Of a DNA stretch of 64,000 bases, positions 1 through 7,808 are shown one piece after another (the stretch's first letter is position 1; the number at the start of each line of letters is the position of its first letter). The notes under the pieces are model-generated. The model had not been told where the DNA came from and searched no databases. It saw only the letters and a list, made by a program, of their open reading frames with translations. The stretch is from NCBI GenBank assembly GCA_014879565.1, contig JACSRW010000028.1:1-64000 (forward strand), read 5' to 3'. Position numbers and translations under genes: made by a program. This DNA comes from Chitinophagaceae bacterium (GTDB taxonomy: Bacteria; Bacteroidota; Bacteroidia; Chitinophagales; Chitinophagaceae).

Positions 1-4
1 ACAT

Positions 5-148
5 GGGCAGGAGGGTTGGTTCTTGTTATTTGGTTCTTGGAACTTCTTAAAAAGAACCAAGATCCAAGATCCGAAGAGCCAATTGTCATGCTTTCGGTTC
101 ACAGGGGCAGGAGGGTGGGTTCTTGTTATTTGGCTCTTGGAACTTCTT
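5..148. repeat. Direct repeat pair with inverted core, intergenic
   Basis: Two 44-bp copies differing at two positions lie at 5-48 and 105-148, exactly 100 bp apart; both begin GGGCAGGAGGGT and end CTTGGAACTTCTT. Inside the first unit TTGGTTCTT (30-38) is inverted as AAGAACCAA (52-60), so the transcript could fold. This non-coding stretch lies downstream of the leftward acylase gene and looks like a Bacteroidota intergenic repeat element. It may extend left of the window. Function unknown. Confidence 0.7.
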
Positions 149-163
149 GCTCCTCACTTTAAG

Positions 164-2362
164 CTATTCTCCCGGATGATATTTCCTTTCCACGTTCCTT
201 TCTACATCTTCCTTATAAAAGAGTACATTTTTAAATGACCCCTTGCTGTACATCACCGACTGATCAAAAAAGTGCGGGGAGTTGGGGTCGCCGCTGTTGC
301 CGCCTGCAAGCAGGGATTTAGCCCTGATTTTTTTACCAAATTCAACCACGCAGACAAAACTGTTCCCGTTCACCCCGTATCTTTTCACTGTTCCCGGATA
401 TACCCGGCTGGTATAGGAAGGCAGCATACCCCAGGCTGAAGAGGCAAAGGGTACTGGGATACTTTCCTGGTTATCGTCAAATTTGTTATCGATGTCTGAC
501 GAAATACGCTGAAAGCGGTTGAGATTACCCCAGGATACTTCCCAGCGGCCAAAACGTTTTTCCAGATCGCGGATCGTGGCCAGCAGGGGCAGGAGCAGTT
601 GTCCGGCTGTGGCGGTATTTGCAAAATGACGGAATTTCTCCACCTGGTCGGCTTCTTCATCCTCCACAATTTTTACCCGCAGCATCTCCGGCAGTAATTT
701 TTGCCCCCATTCAATCGCGAGGGTTGTGGCAATAGAAAGTTCACTGCAGCGGTAATCCCATTTCTCCAGGATCATCATGGGCATGGACAAGATGCGGGTA
801 ATGGAGTCCGGAAAATCCGTTCTTTTTTCCCAGGCTTTCAGCAGGGCCGGTATCAGCACTTCGAAAGCGGCGAGGCGGCGGTCGTAACCGGCGGCGATTA
901 CTTTTTCCAGGTTATAGGTTTTGGTTTCATTGAGTACCCGCACGGCATTCAGTCCCCGGAAATTCTCCCCGTCGGGTGCCATATATGCCGGATAGTTTTC
1001 TTTTTTCGGGCTACTGGTTCCGGCAGCGGTAAAGGGGGTGGAATTACAGTTCTGCAGCCAGCCATTGGGCGGGTTGATCAGGTGCAGGGTCTGTTCAATG
1101 GGATGATAGCCCTTCCATTCAGTGAGTTGGTTGCTGCCGTCAACCGCCTTGTTCCAGTTAAACTGCGGATCACGAACGGGGATGCGGTTTCCATGCCAGT
1201 AAGCGATATTGCCCTGTGCATCGGCATAAACCGTATTATTGGAAATATTTCCTTTCAGGTCAAGGGTCTTTTTGAACTCTTCCAGTCCCCTGGCTTTGGT
1301 ACGCTGCCAGCACTGGATCAGTCCTTCGGCTATGCGGTTATCGGCCCTTACACTCAGCCACTGGCTGTCACGCTGGGCCATTACAGGACCATGATGCGTA
1401 AAATAGGTCGTGAATTCGCGGGTCTCCGTTCCGGTTTCCGTTTTATACTTCAGCCGGATTTTTTCTTCTTTCACGGGCCGGGTACTGCCCTCGTATTCAT
1501 AAACGAGTCCCTTGCCGGCTTTTTTTATTTTTTCGATATAGGTGTCCGCCGCATCCACATAACTGCTGGTATGCATCCAGCCGCAGTGTTCATTAAAGCC
1601 CTGGTAGATAAAGAACTGGCCCCAGGTGACGGCACCGTAGGCGTTCAGTCCCTCTTCACTGACCATATGCACTTCGGGCCGGAAGTAAAAAGTGACATGC
1701 GGGTTGATATAGAGTATCGCGTTTTTATTTTCGGTGATAGCCGGGGCAAAAGCAAATCCGTTGGAGCCGGTCAGGAGCAGATCCGCTTCCGGGTCTTCTG
1801 ATTTTTTTGCCAGGGGCAGGGGAGCTTCGCCGGAGTAGAAGTTTTTCAGTTCATTTACTGTGATATCGGCGGTACTGATGGCCCCGATACTGCCATCGGT
1901 CCAGAGCAGGGGAAACCAGGGCTCAAAGCGGGTAAGCAGGGCCGGTTTTTTCTCCGGGTGTTTATACAGGTAATAGTTTATAGCATCGGCAAAAGCCAGG
2001 CAGAGTTTCTTCAGCCAGTCCGGCGATTTCTCATAATCTTTTTTTGCATCCTGCTGATTGATGACAAGCCGGATCAGCAGGTCTTCATAGAGTTCTTTTT
2101 CTCCCCTGACCTCGGCCATCCGGCCCAGCTTTTCGATATAGTTTCTTTCCACCCGGGCAAAATCGTCTTCACACTGGGCATAGAGTAATCCGAATACCGC
2201 ATCCGCGTCGGTCTTGCCATAGATATGGGGCACACCATAATGATCACGGTAAATAGTCACGTTTTGGGCTTGTTTTTCCCAGCGTGTGATTTCTTTTTTG
2301 GAAAAAGGCTGGGTGTTGCCCAGCAGGGGGCCAAGGGCTATCAGAAAAAGCAGCAGTCTCAT
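164..2362 (-). CDS. Penicillin acylase family protein (Ntn hydrolase, secreted)
   Basis: A 732-residue exported amidohydrolase of the penicillin acylase family (PF01804), which hydrolyses amide bonds of acylated amines, acyl-homoserine lactones or beta-lactams; the substrate here is unknown. I start at the ATG at 2362 because it gives a clean signal peptide (RLLLFLIALGPLLGNTQ); the longer reading from 2398 adds 12 residues ahead of it. The precursor is expected to cleave itself before Ser200, in the motif TGSNGFAFAP, which matches the GSN start of the beta chain in this family; the conserved N-terminal YRDHYGVPHIYG block marks the alpha chain. Length fits the family. Transcribed away from the Crp/Fnr gene across a short divergent region containing a palindrome. 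Family certain, substrate not. Confidence 0.9.
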   Translation of the reverse strand: MRLLLFLIALGPLLGNTQPFSKKEITRWEKQAQNVTIYRDHYGVPHIYGKTDADAVFGLLYAQCEDDFARVERNYIEKLGRMAEVRGEKELYEDLLIRLVINQQDAKKDYEKSPDWLKKLCLAFADAINYYLYKHPEKKPALLTRFEPWFPLLWTDGSIGAISTADITVNELKNFYSGEAPLPLAKKSEDPEADLLLTGSNGFAFAPAITENKNAILYINPHVTFYFRPEVHMVSEEGLNAYGAVTWGQFFIYQGFNEHCGWMHTSSYVDAADTYIEKIKKAGKGLVYEYEGSTRPVKEEKIRLKYKTETGTETREFTTYFTHHGPVMAQRDSQWLSVRADNRIAEGLIQCWQRTKARGLEEFKKTLDLKGNISNNTVYADAQGNIAYWHGNRIPVRDPQFNWNKAVDGSNQLTEWKGYHPIEQTLHLINPPNGWLQNCNSTPFTAAGTSSPKKENYPAYMAPDGENFRGLNAVRVLNETKTYNLEKVIAAGYDRRLAAFEVLIPALLKAWEKRTDFPDSITRILSMPMMILEKWDYRCSELSIATTLAIEWGQKLLPEMLRVKIVEDEEADQVEKFRHFANTATAGQLLLPLLATIRDLEKRFGRWEVSWGNLNRFQRISSDIDNKFDDNQESIPVPFASSAWGMLPSYTSRVYPGTVKRYGVNGNSFVCVVEFGKKIRAKSLLAGGNSGDPNSPHFFDQSVMYSKGSFKNVLFYKEDVERNVERKYHPGE

Positions 2363-2369
2363 AAAAGTC

Positions 2370-2396
2370 GTGTAAATATTATGGGGTAATTTACAC
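2370..2396. promoter_or_regulatory. Palindrome in divergent acylase/Crp promoter region
   Basis: GTGTAAAT (2370-2377) and ATTTACAC (2389-2396) form a perfect 8-bp inverted repeat with an 11-bp spacer. It lies 8 bp before the acylase ATG and upstream of the Crp/Fnr gene. Position and symmetry suit an operator for a dimeric regulator, perhaps the adjacent one; this is inference, as it is not a canonical Crp or Fnr box. Confidence 0.4.
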
Positions 2397-2453
2397 AAAC
2401 TGTGCCGATATGTGACCGGAAAAACTTTTGTAGATTTAGCCGAATTAGCGTCT

Positions 2454-3083
2454 ATGCCATTGGCTGTTTCAGAAATAAAATCTTATCTGCCCGGTTTCGG
2501 GAATGAACTGCTGGAAGAAATTGCCGGCCATGCCCAGTTAGGAGAAGTGCCGGCCGGGATGGAGATCCTGAAAGAGGGGCAGTATGTCCGAATGATTCCC
2601 ATTGTACTCGAGGGACTGGTCAAGGTATTTACCCGGGCGGAGGAGAAGGAATTGCTTCTCTATTATATCGGTCCCGCGCAGAGTTGTATCATGTCATTCT
2701 CTGCCGGTCTCAGTAATGCCCCCAGCCGGATCTTCGCCTTTACCGATGAACCTTCACTGTTATTGTTATTACCCGCCGATAAACTGAGCCGCTGGGTGAA
2801 GCAGTTTCCCCCCCTCAATGAATTATTTTTTGAGCAGTACAACCTGCGGTATACCGAAATGCTGGATACCATCAACTCCCTGCTCTTTGACCGGATGGAC
2901 CAGCGCCTTTATAATTATCTCCAGGAAAAAAGCCGGCTCAAGGGCGATAAGGTGCTGAACCTCCGTCACAAGCAGATAGCCGGTGAACTGGGTACGGCCA
3001 GGGAAGTGGTAACCCGGGTGATGAAAAGACTGGAGCAGGAGGGCAAAGTGCGGCAGTTGCCCGAAGGTATTGAGGTAAAATGA
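2454..3083 (+). CDS. Crp/Fnr family transcriptional regulator
   Basis: A 209-residue regulator with an N-terminal cyclic-nucleotide-binding-like beta-roll (about residues 15-125, including the EILKEGQ and EGLVKVF segments) and a C-terminal winged helix (about 140-209; recognition helix in the GTAREVVTRVMKRLEQEG segment). It lacks the N-terminal cysteine cluster of Fnr, so an iron-sulfur oxygen sensor is unlikely; the ligand is unknown. I prefer the ATG at 2454: the upstream reading starts with GTG at 2412 and crosses a near-consensus -7 element TAGATTTA (2431-2438). The next gene is a small DUF2892 membrane protein, a frequent partner of such regulators in Bacteroidota, suggesting redox or sulfur stress control. 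Confidence 0.9.
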   Translation: MPLAVSEIKSYLPGFGNELLEEIAGHAQLGEVPAGMEILKEGQYVRMIPIVLEGLVKVFTRAEEKELLLYYIGPAQSCIMSFSAGLSNAPSRIFAFTDEPSLLLLLPADKLSRWVKQFPPLNELFFEQYNLRYTEMLDTINSLLFDRMDQRLYNYLQEKSRLKGDKVLNLRHKQIAGELGTAREVVTRVMKRLEQEGKVRQLPEGIEVK

Positions 3084-3354
3084 GTCAGGCCCGCTGGTGA
3101 CCGGTGTCACCGGCAGGGTTTCGCCGGGCCCGCTATTTTTACGGAGAGGAGTGAGTGATGTGGAATGAGTTATGAGTAATGGTTGAAGAACTTTACGTTC
3201 CTGTAACTTTTCACAGAGCGGACTGTACAAAACAGCAGAGATTGTGCAGTCATTAATCATTATTCATAATTCATGACTGCCAACTCCTTGCCGAATTCTT
3301 CTTCTTAAATAAACAAACATCAAATCTCAATCTTCAACCTTCAAACTTTCGTTT
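3084..3354. repeat. Gene gap with inverted heptamer-type repeat element
   Basis: No coding sequence is visible. A GC palindrome GGTGAC-N4-GTCACC lies at 3096-3111, without a clear T-run. Further on, a left arm rich in GAGT(A/T)AT units (about 3151-3181) is mirrored by a right arm of ATTATTCAT/ATTCATGA units (about 3250-3274). The same arrangement occurs at 42.1 and 44.7 kb. Confidence 0.5.
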
Positions 3355-3558
3355 ATGAAACCAAACATGGGAACAGCCGACCGCATCATTCGTGTATTGC
3401 TTGCCGCTGTATTTGCGTATCTCTATTTTTCCGGAACCGTATCCGGTACCCTGGGCCTGGTGCTCGTGATACTGGGCGGGGTATTCCTGCTCACCAGCCT
3501 GGTGAGTTTTTGTCCCTTGTATCCGTTGCTGGGGATTAATACTTGCGGGAAGAAATGA
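3355..3558 (+). CDS. DUF2892 family small inner-membrane protein
   Basis: A 67-residue protein with two hydrophobic helices (about residues 15-31 and 34-54) separated by a short glycine-containing turn, and the cysteine pattern FCPLYPLLGINTCG. This matches the DUF2892 (PF11127) family, also found as the membrane part of the rhodanese YgaP. The two cysteines are conserved in the family and suggest thiol or sulfur chemistry at the membrane, but the function is not established. Probably co-regulated with the Crp/Fnr regulator 270 bp upstream. A hairpin terminator follows at 3616. Confidence 0.85.
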   Translation: MKPNMGTADRIIRVLLAAVFAYLYFSGTVSGTLGLVLVILGGVFLLTSLVSFCPLYPLLGINTCGKK

Positions 3559-3570
3559 GGGGAGATTGGT

Positions 3571-3598
3571 GAGTAATGAGTAATGAGTAATGAGTAAT
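3571..3598. repeat. Four tandem GAGTAAT heptamers
   Basis: Exact head-to-tail heptamers at 3571-3577, 3578-3584, 3585-3591 and 3592-3598, immediately after the DUF2892 gene and before its terminator. The same heptamer runs occur near gene ends at 44.74 kb and, degenerate, at 3.15, 42.1 and 62.87 kb. Confidence 0.85.
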
Positions 3599-3615
3599 GA
3601 ACGGGGCCAGGGTTA

Positions 3616-3641
3616 GGGCAGGGGAAAACCTGTCCTTTTTT
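3616..3641 (+). terminator. Intrinsic terminator after DUF2892 gene
   Basis: GGGCAGG (3616-3622) pairs with CCTGTCC (3629-3635) with one G-T wobble and a 6-nt loop, followed directly by a run of T residues. Confidence 0.75.
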
Positions 3642-3752
3642 TATGCTTTTCCGGGTGGCTGTGCCGGCAGGAAAGAAGCCGGCATGATCAGGGAATGATT
3701 AATTTTAGCAGCCATTCTGTTTTTCTCAACGGATGGGCATAAATAAATTACT

Positions 3753-4103
3753 ATGGACAATTCCCGTGTATACCGGATGATATTTGCCAGTGTGTATCCG
3801 CATTATGTAAACAAGGCGGAGAAAAAGGGTCGTACCCGGGCGGAACTGGATGCCGTGATTTGCTGGTTGACCGGCTACAGCCCTGAAGCACTCCAGACTC
3901 AGATAGAAAAAAGGGTAGACTTTGAAACCTTTTTTGCCGAAGCTCCCCGGCTGAATCCCGCCGCGTCCAAAATCACCGGACTGATCTGCGGTTACCGGGT
4001 GGAGGAAATTGAAGACAAACTGATGCAAAAAGTGCGCTACCTTGACAAACTGGTAGATGAACTGGCAAAGGGGAAGGCGATGGAAAAGATTTTGAGGAAA
4101 TAG
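3753..4103 (+). CDS. DUF2200 family protein
   Basis: A 116-residue soluble protein matching DUF2200 (PF09966) along its length: the family signatures [18 protein letters not shown] and VICWLTGY are present near the N-terminus, followed by a helical C-terminal half. No signal peptide or membrane segment. The family is widespread in Bacteroidota and Proteobacteria as a stand-alone gene of unknown function; the fold is small and helical. A near-consensus -7 element (TAATTTTA, 3700-3707) lies about 45 bp upstream. It is the last gene with normal base composition before the AT-rich block. Confidence 0.85.
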   Translation: MDNSRVYRMIFASVYPHYVNKAEKKGRTRAELDAVICWLTGYSPEALQTQIEKRVDFETFFAEAPRLNPAASKITGLICGYRVEEIEDKLMQKVRYLDKLVDELAKGKAMEKILRK

Positions 4104-4213
4104 AGGGGTGAATTGGCTGGCCTGTTTCTTCCTTTCTTAAAAACGGCCGGGGCAACTAATGAAATAAAGGTTGTGAATTTCCTTTACCTGGAATAATAAG
4201 ATACCTTTAATGT

Positions 4214-5077
4214 GTGAAATCTATTCCGGTCCGACAGATAACCTCGGCTCAAAAAGAGTTCAATAATGCTGGCCGCTTTAGCATACGTAAACTTGAAAGT
4301 ATACTGAATGGCAAAGATTTACAACATGAATTGCACCGGCATGACTTCTTTTTTGTTTTGTTTGTTCAATCGGGTAAAGGTATTCACGATATAGATTTTA
4401 CACCTCATCCGGTTACAAACAAAACTGTTTTCTTTTTGCGTCCGGGACAGGTTCATCAGCTTCAATTAAAGGCATCTGCACAAGGATATCTTATGGAATT
4501 TGATGCTGAATTTTATCATCCTTCTGACAAGTTGTCGGCTCACCGTTTTCGGAAAGTGTCCAATAAAAGTTTCTGCAGGTTTGAAGCTGAACGGTTTGAA
4601 CGACTCAGATTTTTAATGGAAAATATTTTTGAGGAATGCCTTAATAAGCAGGAGGGATATCAGGATGCTATAAGAGCAAATCTTGAACTATTCTTTATTA
4701 ATTGTACCCGACAAAGCGGAAATCCCGGAAGTCATGCCGCACCCGGGGGTGACTATGTTATGGACCGTTTTGAAGAATTTACAGAATTATTGGAAAGGAA
4801 CATTGCAACAGAAAAGCAGGTTGTGTATTATGCTGGTGAAATGAACCTTTCATCCTACCAGTTGAATGACATTACAAAAAGAGCAGTTGGGAAAACTGCA
4901 TCCGCGCTCATAAGTGAGTATATCCTCCTTGAGGCAAAAAGAAATTTATTGGCAACACCCAATCAGGTAAAGGATATTGCCTGGAATTTGGGTTATGAAG
5001 ACACTTCTTATTTTATTAGGTTTTTTAAAAAGCAAACAGGACTTACACCTGAGCTTTATCGCCATAATTTTAAATAA
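4214..5077 (+). CDS. AraC family transcriptional regulator
   Basis: A 287-residue regulator with an N-terminal cupin-like sensing domain (about residues 35-110; HELHRHDFFFVLFVQSGKG) and a C-terminal double helix-turn-helix AraC domain (about 195-287; VKDIAWNLGYEDTSYFIRFF and the closing GLTPELYRHNF). The start is GTG at 4214: the nearby ATG at 4210 is out of frame, and a TACCTTTA -7-like element lies at 4202-4209. It heads the AT-rich oxidoreductase block and likely controls it; the effector is unknown. Confidence 0.9.
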   Translation: MKSIPVRQITSAQKEFNNAGRFSIRKLESILNGKDLQHELHRHDFFFVLFVQSGKGIHDIDFTPHPVTNKTVFFLRPGQVHQLQLKASAQGYLMEFDAEFYHPSDKLSAHRFRKVSNKSFCRFEAERFERLRFLMENIFEECLNKQEGYQDAIRANLELFFINCTRQSGNPGSHAAPGGDYVMDRFEEFTELLERNIATEKQVVYYAGEMNLSSYQLNDITKRAVGKTASALISEYILLEAKRNLLATPNQVKDIAWNLGYEDTSYFIRFFKKQTGLTPELYRHNFK

Positions 5078-5095
5078 GTGCTATTCAAACTGAAA

Positions 5096-5113
5096 CCTGT
5101 CCTATAGGGCAGG
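5096..5113. promoter_or_regulatory. Short hairpin/palindrome between AraC gene and 5174 gene
   Basis: CCTGTCC (5096-5102) and GGGCAGG (5107-5113) pair with one wobble around a TATA loop. There is no T-run, so an operator is as likely as a weak terminator. Confidence 0.3.
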
Positions 5114-5173
5114 ATATTCATGCAGATACTTTTGCGGGGTTAATTTATTAAAACCCTCAAATCAGGTATTTCC

Positions 5174-5839
5174 ATGAAAAGAATTTATCTCCTGGCACTT
5201 TTTATTGCCGCTTCATTCAGTATGCAAAGTCTGGAGGCACAGGACACAACTCTTTATTGCAGGATCAAAACAATCTCTGTTGAAGAAATGGTTGGCGGCA
5301 ACCGGCAATTTTTACAGCTTATTGTAAACAGGCTTATTGTTGAGAATAAAAGGATTGGGTTACTGTCAATTTCGTCTTATGCTGCTGACAACAACAATAA
5401 ACCGGAAAACAATGAATTTCAAAACTCAGCACTTATTTATCATCACTTGTCTGACGGAATCAGCATCAATTCCGGCGTAACTTTTACTTCCGCAGAGGGC
5501 TTGAAAAATTTTGTAGGCTTACAATATATATATCAGCGCAAAACGCTTTTGTTGATTTATCTGCCAGGTTATTATTTTATCAACAGTCACAAGATTTCCA
5601 ATTTTGCACTCATTGAGTATAGGCCATCTGTGAATGAAAACTGGTCTCTTTATTCCCGTCTCCAGCTACATTACAACCATAATTTAGAAAACGGCTTTCA
5701 TTTCCGAAGTTATGCATATAGCCGTTTAGGATTAACATATAAATATTTCAGTTTTGGACTAGCCCATAATTATGACCGTTATGGTATAAATAAATCCACG
5801 AAAAATAATTTAGGACTGTTTCTGAAGTTGTCTTTATAA
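5174..5839 (+). CDS. Secreted protein, possible outer-membrane beta-barrel
   Basis: A 221-residue protein with a clear signal peptide (KRIYLLALFIAASFSMQSLEAQ) and a body of alternating aromatic/hydrophobic strands, ending in the aromatic- and leucine-rich LGLFLKLSL typical of beta-barrels inserted in the outer membrane. No cysteines suggest a redox role. I do not recognise a named family with certainty; DUF2490-like barrels are the nearest guess. It sits between the AraC regulator and the SDR gene on the same strand and shares their AT-rich composition, so it probably belongs to the same regulon. Confidence 0.6.
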   Translation: MKRIYLLALFIAASFSMQSLEAQDTTLYCRIKTISVEEMVGGNRQFLQLIVNRLIVENKRIGLLSISSYAADNNNKPENNEFQNSALIYHHLSDGISINSGVTFTSAEGLKNFVGLQYIYQRKTLLLIYLPGYYFINSHKISNFALIEYRPSVNENWSLYSRLQLHYNHNLENGFHFRSYAYSRLGLTYKYFSFGLAHNYDRYGINKSTKNNLGLFLKLSL

Positions 5840-5946
5840 ATGTTTCGGAAAAAAGGGTAAAAATCCTGTTTAACTAAGCAAATGTCCTATCAGCCAGGGG
5901 GTAAGCCGCTATAATTTTACATCTCAACAATTAAAAAGCCAACAGC

Positions 5947-6555
5947 ATGAATACAAGGAAAAAAATTATCATAGTGGGGGCATCAGGCACCATGGGAAAG
6001 TTTCTGGCTGATTTACTGGAAAAAGAAGGCCATGAAGTAATCAGGGTCAGCAGAACTTCAAAGGATGTAAAAGCAGATACTACATCAGTAAAATCAATTC
6101 AGGAAATGTTTGAAAAGATTGGCGCTTTTGACGCACTGGTTTCCACAGCAGGCTCCACATTTGTCGGTCCCTGGAAAAACCTGAATGATCAGACTTTCAG
6201 AACCGGAGTTGAAGGAAAAATGATGGGTCAAATCAACCTGGTACTGATCGGTCAGCATTATATAAACCCCAAAGGTTCTTTTACTTTAATTACAGGTGCG
6301 CTGACACATGAACCGCAAATTCATTTTGCCAATGCCTCCGCTGCCAACGGGGCAGTGGAAGGGTTTGTGCGGGCAGCTGCAATTGAACTGCAAAACGGCA
6401 TTCGTATCAATGCAGTAAGTCCCACAGTCATTGAAGATTCCCCGCAATATTTTCCATTTTTTCCGGGAGAAATACCTACCACGATGAAGCAATTGGAATT
6501 TGGTTTCAGAAAAAGTTTGTTCGGAGCTGTAACGGGACAAATAATAAAACCATAA
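5947..6555 (+). CDS. Short-chain dehydrogenase-like protein (atypical SDR)
   Basis: A 202-residue Rossmann-fold protein with the nucleotide-binding motif VGASGTMGK at residues 10-18 and the SDR landmarks VSTAGS and INAVSPT. It resembles the short atypical SDR group typified by PRK07578-type proteins. The usual catalytic YxxxK is absent: the expected place reads FANASAANGAVEG. It may therefore bind NAD(P) without classical SDR catalysis or use another mechanism. Ten bases separate it from the next gene, so the two are surely cotranscribed. Confidence 0.85.
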   Translation: MNTRKKIIIVGASGTMGKFLADLLEKEGHEVIRVSRTSKDVKADTTSVKSIQEMFEKIGAFDALVSTAGSTFVGPWKNLNDQTFRTGVEGKMMGQINLVLIGQHYINPKGSFTLITGALTHEPQIHFANASAANGAVEGFVRAAAIELQNGIRINAVSPTVIEDSPQYFPFFPGEIPTTMKQLEFGFRKSLFGAVTGQIIKP

Positions 6556-6564
6556 ATACCCATT

Positions 6565-6786
6565 ATGAAAACAAAAGAAAAAATTATACAGGCATTCAAA
6601 GTCTGGATTGTAATTTATCCTTCTATTACCCTGTTTAATATGGTGTTTGGCGCTTTTTTAAACAGCCTTTCGGTTTATATGAAAACCTTCACCTTAACTG
6701 TGGTGCTGGTTCCCTGGATGATATTTGTGGGCCTGCCTTTTGTAAACAGGCTTCAGCAAAAAATATCCAAAAATGAAAAGGCTTAG
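6565..6786 (+). CDS. DUF2798-like small membrane protein
   Basis: A 73-residue protein with two hydrophobic helices (about residues 11-31 and 39-58) joined by a short loop, and charged ends. The pattern fits the DUF2798 (PF11391) group of two-helix inner-membrane proteins; assignment is by length and hydropathy rather than a strong motif. Its end overlaps the next start by 14 bp, pointing to translational coupling with the flavoprotein. Function unknown. Confidence 0.7.
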   Translation: MKTKEKIIQAFKVWIVIYPSITLFNMVFGAFLNSLSVYMKTFTLTVVLVPWMIFVGLPFVNRLQQKISKNEKA

Positions 6787-7783
6787 CAGAAGAGGGTTTA
6801 TTATCCAAAGCGGGGTGATGGCCACCGCAATAACTCTGCCTTTAGCCTTAAACCCCCTATTAACAAAAATGGAAATGACCAGGATAAGACAATTTGATGT
6901 TATTATTACAGGCGGCAGCTATTCAGGACTGGCAGCAGCTTTGGCTTTAGGAAGAGCCTTAAGAACAGTATTGATTATTGACAACGGAAATCCCTGCAAC
7001 AGGCAAACACCCTATTCTCATAATTTTATTACACAAGATGGTAAGCCTCCACATGTAATCACGGCATCAGCAAAGCGGCAGGTTAAAGAATATAAGACTG
7101 TAGAATTCCACAACGACAGTGTAATAACTGGAAATAAAAATGAAGGGGGATTTGAGGTACACACCCGATCGGGCAGAAAGTTCTCAGCCAAAAAGCTGAT
7201 TTTCGCAACAGGTATCAAAGACATCATGCCCGGCATACCAGGTTTTGCCCAAAGCTGGGGAATCAGCGTATTGCATTGCCCTTATTGTCATGGGTATGAA
7301 GTAAGAGATCAAATAACCGGGGTTCTTGGAAATGGTAACTTTGGTTATGAGTTTGCGGCTTTAATCTCAAACTGGACAAAGGATCTGGCACTGTACACTA
7401 ATGGGAAGTCGGCCTTATCGGCTCAACAAACAAAAAAACTGCACCAGCACAACATCCCCATTATTGAAGACGAAATAGAAAATCTGGAACACGAAAGCGG
7501 CTATTTAAAGAAAATCAATTTCAAAAACGGAATTACGAGAGAAATAAGGGCATTATATACCCGTCCTGATTTTGTTCAGCACTGTTCTGTTCCCGAAATG
7601 ATTGGCTGCGTAATGACCGAGGAAGGTTACATTAAGGTTGATTCAGCACAGCGAACAAGTATTCCCGGGGTTTTTGCCTGCGGGGATAATACAACAAAGT
7701 TAAGAACAGTTGCTAATGCGGTAGCTATGGGGACCACAGCCGGACTGATCGTGAATAAGGAACTGATTGAAGAGGAATTCTGA
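6773..7783 (+). CDS. Tat-exported thioredoxin-reductase-like FAD/NAD(P) oxidoreductase
   Basis: A 336-residue flavoprotein. The N-terminus MKRLSRRGFIIQSGVMATAI is a twin-arginine signal, so a folded FAD enzyme is predicted to be exported. FAD binding: VIITGGSYSGLAAALALGRA near residues 43-62; redox-active cysteines in CPYCHGYE near 174; second dinucleotide site GVLGNGNFGYE; the C-terminal FAD motif GVFACGDN. This is the architecture of low-molecular-weight thioredoxin reductases, but the CPYC centre and export set it apart; similar proteins are annotated only as NAD(P)/FAD-dependent oxidoreductases. Neighbouring SDR and MDR genes suggest detoxification of electrophiles or quinones. Confidence 0.88.
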   Translation: MKRLSRRGFIIQSGVMATAITLPLALNPLLTKMEMTRIRQFDVIITGGSYSGLAAALALGRALRTVLIIDNGNPCNRQTPYSHNFITQDGKPPHVITASAKRQVKEYKTVEFHNDSVITGNKNEGGFEVHTRSGRKFSAKKLIFATGIKDIMPGIPGFAQSWGISVLHCPYCHGYEVRDQITGVLGNGNFGYEFAALISNWTKDLALYTNGKSALSAQQTKKLHQHNIPIIEDEIENLEHESGYLKKINFKNGITREIRALYTRPDFVQHCSVPEMIGCVMTEEGYIKVDSAQRTSIPGVFACGDNTTKLRTVANAVAMGTTAGLIVNKELIEEEF

Positions 7784-7808
7784 ATATTCAGCTTAATAAA
7801 CTATTAAC

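Noticed and set aside
701-1801. 366-codon rightward frame opposite the penicillin acylase
   Set aside because: Antisense to a clear gene; composition is that of a shadow frame.
3662-3684. TGCCGGC/GCCGGCA hairpin as a second terminator
   Set aside because: No T-run follows; it comes after a better terminator and might be a regulatory site of the DUF2200 gene, but nothing else supports this.
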